IMG/VR virus record: IMGVR_UViG_3300032020_000031
Location: 1-35,766 of that record
Origin: a virus
DNA: 35,766 nucleotides
Reading direction: 5' to 3' (one strand)
The notes under the pieces were generated by a model, which saw only the letters and a program-made list of their open reading frames with translations, was not told where the DNA came from and ran no database searches. The stretch's first letter is position 1. Every line of letters starts with the position of its first letter. The translations under genes and the position numbers were made by a program. This document shows, piece by piece, positions 28,308 through 34,064 of the stretch.

Positions 28308-28904
28308 CTAAGAGAACGTGTTCTGTATCTCTAGGGTCCAGGTCTCTCCCGATGCCTTCGTTCCCTTGCTCTCGACCTTCCTCTGAAGGTTCTTTCCGGT
28401 CCCCGAGCTCGTGTTCGAGAGGGTGTACTCCTCCCAGGCCCAGTTCGCGTCGCTTGTGCCGAAGGTCGAACGGTGCTTCATCGTTTGGGCTGCCCTCGCC
28501 GGATATGAACCGTCCATCGCCTTGTAGAGCTTTGAGGCTCCGATCAGGTCGGTATCGGTCGCTTGCGCCGCTGTGTTCGAGTTGCCTACTCCGATATAGG
28601 CGTTCGCTGCGTTCCATGCGCTCGGGGTGCCGAGCCCAGCGATGAGATCGATTAGCTCTCCCAATCCTTCGTTCAGACCGAGGTTTCCGAACGCGACCTC
28701 CTCTGATTGGAACTCAAGACCGCTCGCGATCTCCCGGCCGATGAACCTCGGACCGTCCCACATCCCGTCGTTCACATGGCGCTTGACCGCGTCCATGACC
28801 GCCCCTTTACCAAGAGCGTCCGCGACGACTCCAGTCGGGTCCTTGAACTTGTCAAAAATCCATTCAGCCTCGCATTTGATTCCGAGTTTTCTAAGGTCTA
28901 CCAT
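28308..28904 (-). CDS. Virion-associated protein, function unknown
   Basis: 198 residues. It contains AYIGVGNSNTAAQATDTDLI followed by GASKLYKAMDGSYPA, a pattern common in small phage structural proteins near fibres or tails, and a beta-rich end with EEYTLSNTSSGTGKNLQRKV. The protein at 11246-11743 has a similar core. It is the first gene after a late promoter and is followed by the giant fibre, so it may be its base or attachment partner. The ATG is at 28904. Confidence 0.65.
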   Translation of the reverse strand: MVDLRKLGIKCEAEWIFDKFKDPTGVVADALGKGAVMDAVKRHVNDGMWDGPRFIGREIASGLEFQSEEVAFGNLGLNEGLGELIDLIAGLGTPSAWNAANAYIGVGNSNTAAQATDTDLIGASKLYKAMDGSYPARAAQTMKHRSTFGTSDANWAWEEYTLSNTSSGTGKNLQRKVESKGTKASGETWTLEIQNTFS

Positions 28905-28960
28905 GGTATCCTCTCATGAGCGCCGACACGTCTGCTGGCGCCATGCGTTGCGACCCTAGT

Positions 28961-28975
28961 GCTGATATTTCAATC
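28961..28975 (-). promoter_or_regulatory. Late promoter, copy 2
   Basis: The minus strand reads GATTGAAATATCAGC, identical to the element at 20795-20809. It lies 57 nt upstream of the ATG at 28904 in an 84-nt gap after the large terminase gene. It probably drives the fibre, portal and minor head genes. Confidence 0.65.
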
Positions 28976-28988
28976 AGAGACGGAGCGA

Positions 28989-30248
28989 TTACAAACGAAC
29001 GTCGGGCACGCCCTCCGAATAGATTAGAGGAATGTCCCCCTTGGCGAAGGCTCGCTCCTCCTCGCTGCCCTCGTGAGAAGTGCGTCGTGTCATGTACATG
29101 CCGTACCGCATCGCGTCCATGAGATGGTTCATCCAGTCGGCCGGCTCGTCCAAGATCCTCCCGTCCTTCGTCTCCCGGTACTTGTAGGCGCGGATCTCTT
29201 TGAGCAAGTTCACGCTCTCGGCGCTGACGTGCAAGCGTTGGCTCTTGACGAAGTCGATGCCCTCCTTCACGCTCCTCTTGTCCGCCGGATGGACATTCCA
29301 CCCCTCCCTGCACAAGTCCTCTATCTGATCGGGGCGGGAGGAATCGGCGGGGATCGGGACGCCCTGAGATATGCCGGCGGAGCGCATCCAGCCGATGAGG
29401 TCCCTGTTCGTCATGCCGCTGCGGTAGAGGAGTTCGTGTAGGTAATACTCGCCCTCGTGCAGCCATATCCCGATCATCGCGGTCGGGTCGTTGAATCCGA
29501 AGTCGAGGCCGATGGCGCTTGGCGCCAACTGCCTGACGACCTCGGGAAACATGTCGAATGATTCGACCGAGTAATTCGAGTAGATGATGTTCTCAAGGAT
29601 ACCCGGCTCGCCGAGCGTGTACACGCGATAGAAGTTGCGGTCCTTCGTCTCGAGGGAGATGAGAGTGTCGACGTAGGCCTGCGGCAGGAAAGGATTGTCC
29701 TTGTAGGTCGAATGATGCACCGCAACATCCGGGCGGTTGCCCTGCACCAGGTCGACGATCGCCCAGTGAAATGCGTCGACAGGGTTGAAAGTGAGGAACA
29801 TCTGGTTCGGGACCGGCCCCGGACGGCGGAGGCGCAGGTCGAGGTGCATGAAGTCCTCGCGGGTGAGCTCCGTCGCCTCCTCGACCCATATCAGGTTCGC
29901 GTCGAACGACTTGACCTTCTCCGGGTCGTCGAGCGACTTGAAGAGCAGCTGCGAGTGGTTGTAGTCGATGGTGAGCTCGGCCTTATTGAGCCAATCCGCG
30001 ACTGGCAGCCCCCAGTCCCTGAGCATGTCCCTGATCAGCGCGAACGCGGTGATCTTGAGCGAGGGCAGGGTCTTCCGGGTGACGAGGATGCGGAGATCCT
30101 TGTGCGAGAGGAATGTGCGGCAGAAGTGCTGCGCGACCGAATGCGACTTGCCCGATCCTGCCCCTCCGTACAGGGCGAGGATCCGCTTAGGATTGTCCGT
30201 CAGGAACTTCGAGAACGTCGCGATCCTTTTGACCTTGACTTTGTCCAC
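28989..30248 (-). CDS. terL: Terminase large subunit
   Basis: 419 residues. The ATPase domain has Walker A GGAGSGKS (28-35), Walker B LIWVEEATE (119-127) and a C-motif-like FLTFNPVD. The nuclease domain has DFGFNDP (D249, D254), D302 in ADSSRPDQIE, and the terminal MNHLMDAMRYG aspartate (about D387). This is the PBSX-like terminase architecture that packages DNA through the portal. The start is GTG at 30248 behind a strong GGAGGTG; it overlaps the small subunit by 62 nt. Confidence 0.95.
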   Translation of the reverse strand: MDKVKVKRIATFSKFLTDNPKRILALYGGAGSGKSHSVAQHFCRTFLSHKDLRILVTRKTLPSLKITAFALIRDMLRDWGLPVADWLNKAELTIDYNHSQLLFKSLDDPEKVKSFDANLIWVEEATELTREDFMHLDLRLRRPGPVPNQMFLTFNPVDAFHWAIVDLVQGNRPDVAVHHSTYKDNPFLPQAYVDTLISLETKDRNFYRVYTLGEPGILENIIYSNYSVESFDMFPEVVRQLAPSAIGLDFGFNDPTAMIGIWLHEGEYYLHELLYRSGMTNRDLIGWMRSAGISQGVPIPADSSRPDQIEDLCREGWNVHPADKRSVKEGIDFVKSQRLHVSAESVNLLKEIRAYKYRETKDGRILDEPADWMNHLMDAMRYGMYMTRRTSHEGSEEERAFAKGDIPLIYSEGVPDVRL

Positions 30249-30618
30249 CGCCCACCTCCTCGAAGATTACAGTTATCGCTCCCGAGTGCTGAAGGTCCGC
30301 CTTCAAGGAGTCCCTTCTTGCCCAGTTCTCCGGGTCCGTACGAGCCAGGAACTCGATCGAGGCGCGCGTATCCTTGCCGCTGTTGGCATTCTTGAGGATA
30401 ATCCCGACGTGGTGTACCCTCGCCTTCGCGCGCGCGCACGGAACCGACTTGCACAATTCGGCATGGAGAGTCTTTCTTCCGAGTTCGAGGTCCTTGGCGC
30501 CCTTCTCTATCCACCTGTAGTAAGTCGCTTCATCGATGTCGTTCGCGAGCGCCGCATCCTTTGCGTAGTTGCCCGTCTCGACGAGGAAGAGAATACTCTC
30601 CATCAATTGCCTGGTCAA
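30187..30618 (-). CDS. terS: Terminase small subunit
   Basis: 143 residues from TTG 30618. An N-terminal HTH (GNYAKDAALANDIDEATYYR then WIEKGAKDLELG) and RASIEFLARTDPENWARRD are typical of DNA-recognising small terminases. The family's usual basic lead-in (here KRRRGAPSKLT) is encoded upstream in the same frame, but no ATG/GTG/TTG precedes it. An ATT at 30675 has a perfectly spaced GGAGGTG, so the protein may begin there and be 19 residues longer. It starts inside or just after the ParB-methyltransferase gene. Confidence 0.85.
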   Translation of the reverse strand: MTRQLMESILFLVETGNYAKDAALANDIDEATYYRWIEKGAKDLELGRKTLHAELCKSVPCARAKARVHHVGIILKNANSGKDTRASIEFLARTDPENWARRDSLKADLQHSGAITVIFEEVGGGQSQGQKDRDVLEVPDGQS

Positions 30619-30643
30619 CTTGCTCGGTGCGCCCCTTCTCCTC

Positions 30644-31876
30644 TTAGGCGCGGACCGCTTGCTCGCCTGTGAAATCCTCCCACCTCCTAACTATCACGTC
30701 GCAGTAGATCGGTGAAATCTCCATCGCATAACATCGCCGGTCCAACCGTTCCGCAGCGATGATCTGCGAACCGCTGCCTGCAAAAGGCTCGTAGCACAAG
30801 TCACCTTCGCAGGTGTGCTGCTCGATGGGGATCTCGAAGATCCTGACGGGTTTCGATGTCGGATGATCGGTTTCGGTGCCGGGCTTGACTGTCGGAATGT
30901 CCCAAACGGTGTTCGGGAAGTCGTCGACGGCCCGCGGAGGCTTCTTACCTTCTATCCATCCGAAGAAGCAGGGTTCGTGCCTCCACATGTACCAGCTGTG
31001 AGTTATTATCGGGCGGTCCTTTGCCCAGATGATCTGTTGATGCACGATCGCGCCGTGCTTGTTCCAGACGCTCTCGACCATCGCCTGGCGTTTGAAAGCG
31101 TGCCAGCAGTACCATGCCGCGTTTGGCTTGATGGCCTCTCTCACGGCGACGCCGATGAACTTGTCATACAATTCGTCGTTTTGGCCGGACTCATCCCATG
31201 TCACTCCGTAGGTCTTGGACCAGTCCTTATTGTTGTTGGGCTTATCGAATGACTGGGGGTGATTCATCCCGTCGTAGCCGATAAGGTATGGAGGGTCTGT
31301 AGCGAAGAGGATGGCCCTTTCCCCGTTCATCAATCGGGCGACGTCATCGCACTTCGTCGAGTCTCCGCATAGCAGCCGATGCTCGCCTAGAATGATGAGA
31401 TCGCCTGATTTTGTAACTGCCTCGGGTGCCTCAGGGATCGCATCCGGGTCGCTCTCTCTCTGTCTTAGCTTGCGGAGCAGTTTATTTATCTCATCGGCGG
31501 AGAATCCCGTCAGTCTCCGAGTATCCGCATCGAGCGAGGCGATGAGATCCTGCAGCATGGCCTCGTTCCATCCACCCACAACTTTATTCAAGGCCAGATT
31601 CAGTGCCTTCTCATTCGCCTCGTCGAGATCCACGATCACGACCTCGGTCTCACTCACGTTCAAGTCCTTGAGTACTTCCAAGCGCTGATTGCCCCCAACA
31701 ACATGTCCGGTTTGCTCATTCCATACTATCGGTTCGACATAACCGAAGGTCTCGATGCTCTTCCTCAACTGCGCGTAGAATACCGGGTCATCCCTCACGC
31801 GCCTTCTTGGGTTGTACGAGGGTGATTTCAACTCGGAGACGGCGCGCTTCTCGATTCTCATCGCAGACTGTCCCAT
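30644..31876 (-). CDS. ParB-domain/DNA methyltransferase fusion
   Basis: 410 residues. Residues 1-140 form a ParB/Srx-like N-domain (SYNPRRRVRDD, YVEPIVWNEQTGHVVGGNQR, then a helix near 125-140). Residues 150-410 are a beta-class amino-methyltransferase: motif IV DPPY at 194-197 comes before motif I (EPFAGSGSQI, about 377-386), with a target-recognition part between. Such fusions are common in phages and methylate adenine-N6 or cytosine-N4 to block restriction. No partner nuclease is encoded nearby. Met6 is an alternative start. Confidence 0.9.
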   Translation of the reverse strand: MGQSAMRIEKRAVSELKSPSYNPRRRVRDDPVFYAQLRKSIETFGYVEPIVWNEQTGHVVGGNQRLEVLKDLNVSETEVVIVDLDEANEKALNLALNKVVGGWNEAMLQDLIASLDADTRRLTGFSADEINKLLRKLRQRESDPDAIPEAPEAVTKSGDLIILGEHRLLCGDSTKCDDVARLMNGERAILFATDPPYLIGYDGMNHPQSFDKPNNNKDWSKTYGVTWDESGQNDELYDKFIGVAVREAIKPNAAWYCWHAFKRQAMVESVWNKHGAIVHQQIIWAKDRPIITHSWYMWRHEPCFFGWIEGKKPPRAVDDFPNTVWDIPTVKPGTETDHPTSKPVRIFEIPIEQHTCEGDLCYEPFAGSGSQIIAAERLDRRCYAMEISPIYCDVIVRRWEDFTGEQAVRA

Positions 31877-31969
31877 CTACGCGTCACCCGCCCGAGTGCC
31901 AATTGCATCGGTGCAGTCGTCCCCGCAGTCGCAGCCGGCCAGAAGAAAGTCTAGCCTGAAAGGCATCAT
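31877..31969 (-). CDS. Possible tiny Cys-containing peptide
   Basis: 30 residues: MMPFRLDFLLAGCDCGDDCT then DAIGTRAGDA. Three Cys in CDCGDDC could bind metal. The stop abuts the methyltransferase ATG directly. A weak AAGGA lies about 10 nt before the ATG at 31969. Support is modest because of its size. Confidence 0.35.
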   Translation of the reverse strand: MMPFRLDFLLAGCDCGDDCTDAIGTRAGDA

Positions 31970-32001
31970 CAGAATCGTCCTTCGACTCTCGGGGCTGATT
32001 C

Positions 32002-32301
32002 TTAGTTATTGTCCCTGCCGATGTGTCGGTGTCCTACGAATTCGTACCGGGTCGCCTTTCTCTTCGTGCCGGGGTCGAGGACCTTGTGCCATCGCACGAT
32101 CGAGAGGATCCTGATGACCTCCTTCTCGGTAAGGACCTCCCTCGCGCAGACGACGCTCCTCGCGGAGGAAGAGGACCGCGCGCGGGCCATCGCACGGAGC
32201 GCCTTCATCACATCCCGATAGGTATAAATCCCGAGACGGCGGCAGGCCTTCATGACGATGAGCTCCTTGCGCTTGCGACGCCTGCGCGACTCGGCGATCA
32301 T
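32002..32301 (-). CDS. Small basic protein
   Basis: 99 residues from ATG 32301 (MIAESRRRRK), overlapping the upstream stop as ATGA. Arg/Lys-rich at the N-terminus, then MKACRRLGIYTYRDVMKALR, and a C-terminal segment LTEKEVIRILSIVRWHKVLD ending FVGHRHIGRDNN. It looks like a nucleic-acid-binding protein; the pattern RLGIYTYRDVMKAL may be HTH-like. No family was assigned. Confidence 0.65.
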   Translation of the reverse strand: MIAESRRRRKRKELIVMKACRRLGIYTYRDVMKALRAMARARSSSSARSVVCAREVLTEKEVIRILSIVRWHKVLDPGTKRKATRYEFVGHRHIGRDNN

Positions 32302-32474
32302 CGACTCACCATCCTGAAGAAGCACTTTCCCTTCCACTTCCCCCACTTGATGTATCGGCAGCCCTTCCTTCTCTTATCGAGGTCGCAGACGAGGCCGTCC
32401 CTCGAGCAGGTCCCGAGACGAGGATCGGGGATGCGGGGCGGTACGATTATCTCCCGACCTGCCGGAAACATCAT
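32298..32474 (-). CDS. Small Cys-containing protein
   Basis: 58 residues starting MMFPAGREII, with four Cys (C23, C30, C39, C51) and an aromatic/basic segment RYIKWGKWKGKCFF, suggesting a small zinc knuckle. ATG 32474 overlaps the upstream TGA and its own stop overlaps the next ATG. The function is unknown. Confidence 0.6.
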   Translation of the reverse strand: MMFPAGREIIVPPRIPDPRLGTCSRDGLVCDLDKRRKGCRYIKWGKWKGKCFFRMVSR

Positions 32475-32809
32475 GCCACTCTCCTGATGACGAAATCGTC
32501 ATAGTTCATCGGGTCGGCCTCGAACGGCACGAAGTGACCGCCTTGGATGCCCTTCCCCATCTCATAGTCTGCCGAGCATTGATGGACGAACAACGTCCCT
32601 CTCCGACCTTTCTGCTCCGAGGGTTTGGCACGAAAAGAGGCCTTATTGCAGATAGGACAAATAGGGCCGCCGGGGACCCCGAACTCGCTGGGGTACTCTG
32701 TCGAGAACCTGCAACCGCAGTCTCCCTGGCAGACGAGAACAGGCAATCTTCCCACCTCTTTCATGATACCGATCCGCCCTCCGCAATGAGGGCAATCAGG
32801 GGCGCTCAT
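32471..32809 (-). CDS. Zinc-ribbon protein with two or three knuckles
   Basis: 112 residues. CPHCGG (6-11), CQGDCGC (28-34) and CPIC (51-54), with a further Cys at 78, suggest two zinc ribbons. The C-terminus has GGHFVPFEADPMNYDDFVIR. The GGHFVPFE segment recalls GHFVFFDSDEY in the 2662-2880 protein, so the two may share an origin. Single-strand nucleic-acid or protein binding is plausible. Confidence 0.68.
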   Translation of the reverse strand: MSAPDCPHCGGRIGIMKEVGRLPVLVCQGDCGCRFSTEYPSEFGVPGGPICPICNKASFRAKPSEQKGRRGTLFVHQCSADYEMGKGIQGGHFVPFEADPMNYDDFVIRRVA

Positions 32810-33110
32810 GTTGAATCGGCTCCTCCTTCGGCATCCTCAGCGGCGGGTATGCCTTCTTTCTCGACGGATCCGCCGGCGGCCCCGATTCCTTGCCGTGCGT
32901 CAACAGATCCAGCAACTCCATCCGTTGGTCTTCGGTCAGGCTCGCCATTCTCACGCCCGACCGCGCACTCACTCCCTCTTCCCACACTTCGATGAGAAGA
33001 CCCCCCTTCTCCGCGAAGCTCTGGAACTCAATGCACCGCGTCAGGCCCGCGAGAGGAAGTTCCTCCTTGAAGAACTTGGACCACCAGGGACGCCTCGTCG
33101 TCTCACTCAT
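32796..33110 (-). CDS. Hypothetical protein
   Basis: 104 residues from ATG 33110 (MSETTRRPWW). It has a basic aromatic start (WWSKFFKEELPL), a middle with RCIEFQSFAEKGGLLIEVWE and a helical part SLTEDQRMELLDLLTHGKES. It overlaps both neighbours. The longer open frame to 33239 is covered by another gene. No family was recognised. Confidence 0.62.
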   Translation of the reverse strand: MSETTRRPWWSKFFKEELPLAGLTRCIEFQSFAEKGGLLIEVWEEGVSARSGVRMASLTEDQRMELLDLLTHGKESGPPADPSRKKAYPPLRMPKEEPIQHERP

Positions 33111-33339
33111 CGCGTTCCTCCTCGTCTCCCTCCCAGAAATGCAGGACCTTCTGCCCCTTGCTCTCCGTTTCCCTGATCTCCCTGATGCGGAGTTCCGCAC
33201 GCTTGACGTTCTGCTCATAGAGATAGGAGCAGCGGGCATCGGGGCCCTCGAGGACGACGATATCCCTGGTGCAGACGCCTTCGGCCGTCTTTGCGGTGCA
33301 CGCGTACTCGCCGACGCGGGGGCACTTGACGACGGGCAT
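33103..33339 (-). CDS. Small protein with four Cys and a charged helix
   Basis: 78 residues starting MPVVKCPRVG (ATG 33339, overlapping the upstream TGA as TGATG). Cys at 6, 14, 23 and 37 may bind metal; the C-terminal half is a charged helix (YEQNVKRAELRIREIRETES) ending in an acidic tail. The function is unknown. Confidence 0.6.
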   Translation of the reverse strand: MPVVKCPRVGEYACTAKTAEGVCTRDIVVLEGPDARCSYLYEQNVKRAELRIREIRETESKGQKVLHFWEGDEEERDE

Positions 33340-33464
33340 CACCGCACCTCCGCCCAGACCTTATCGTCGGCATGCTTGTGACTCTCGATCATCTTCGTCA
33401 GGCGCTCGACTTCCTTCTTCAGGCTCTCGACATCTCTCTTCAGGTCCTCGATTTCGCAGGGCAT
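33339..33464 (-). CDS. Small coiled-coil protein
   Basis: 41 residues, MPCEIEDLKRDVESLKKEVE and onward: an almost pure heptad coiled coil for the first 28 residues. ATG 33464 overlaps the upstream TGA as TGATG, and the stop overlaps the next ATG in the same way. It may dimerise with a neighbour's helix; this is only a guess from the sequence pattern. Confidence 0.58.
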   Translation of the reverse strand: MPCEIEDLKRDVESLKKEVERLTKMIESHKHADDKVWAEVR

Positions 33465-33775
33465 CACCGGACCTCCGTCTTGATCAGCGGTAAGACCTTG
33501 TTATGCAGCGCGACGATCTCACGGATCAATTCTTCCGCGGCGAACTCACCCTGCCTCGTGAGGGAGTAGGCGATCAACTGCCTCTCACTCGATCCGTGGA
33601 CGGCTACCCTCTTCCCATCAATGAAGTCGGCTCTCCTGAGGCTAGAGAGTTCCGATTCCACGAAGTCATTGCATGCCTTGGTGATGCCTCTCCGCGTCTG
33701 TTCCTCGCTCGGACCTCCCAGAAACTTGCAGCGGTAGAGGTGGAGAAGTATCTTGTCTCGGATGGTGAGCTTCAC
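33464..33775 (-). CDS. Winged-helix DNA-binding protein
   Basis: 103 residues. The start MKLTIRDKILLHLYRCKFLG, then QTRRGITKACNDFVESELSS and LRRADFIDGKRVAVHGSSER followed by YSLTRQGEFAAEELIREI fits a winged helix with wing residues at YSLTRQG, as in archaeal MarR/ArsR-like regulators. ATG 33775 overlaps the upstream TGA. It could regulate the accessory operon. Confidence 0.72.
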   Translation of the reverse strand: MKLTIRDKILLHLYRCKFLGGPSEEQTRRGITKACNDFVESELSSLRRADFIDGKRVAVHGSSERQLIAYSLTRQGEFAAEELIREIVALHNKVLPLIKTEVR

Positions 33776-33963
33776 GGTCGCACCTTCCCCGGCAGGAGGA
33801 CGATTCTATCGATATCGCGGTCGCTGAGTTGTCGCTCGAGGAGGCATGAAGAACAGATGAGATAGCCCCGCTTGATGCGGAGGGCGATCGTCCCGTCGTT
33901 CGTTTCCAATGCATCGCAGTCGAGAACGGCGACCTTCAGAGACTTCCCGCACCTGCACTTCAT
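33772..33963 (-). CDS. Small zinc-binding protein
   Basis: 63 residues from ATG 33963: MKCRCGKSLK ... YLICSSCLLE. The pairs CRC and CSSC, with C16, could make one zinc site. The stop overlaps the wHTH gene and the start overlaps the upstream 34-residue ORF as ATGA. No family was recognised. Confidence 0.62.
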   Translation of the reverse strand: MKCRCGKSLKVAVLDCDALETNDGTIALRIKRGYLICSSCLLERQLSDRDIDRIVLLPGKVRP

Positions 33964-34064
33964 GGTAGCCTCCTGTCGGATTCGGAGCAGGTGCAGTGCT
34001 CCGCGTATTCCTGAGACAGGGGCAGACCGCAGACGGGGCAGCGGATCGGGATAGGGTCGACCAT
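33960..34064 (-). CDS. Tiny zinc-ribbon peptide
   Basis: 34 residues: MVDPIPIRCPVCGLPLSQEY then AEHCTCSESDRRLP. A CPVCG knuckle and a CTC pair form a minimal zinc ribbon. ATG 34064 overlaps the ParB TGA as TGATG. It is too small for coding statistics, but the knuckle pattern and overlaps support it. Confidence 0.55.
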   Translation of the reverse strand: MVDPIPIRCPVCGLPLSQEYAEHCTCSESDRRLP

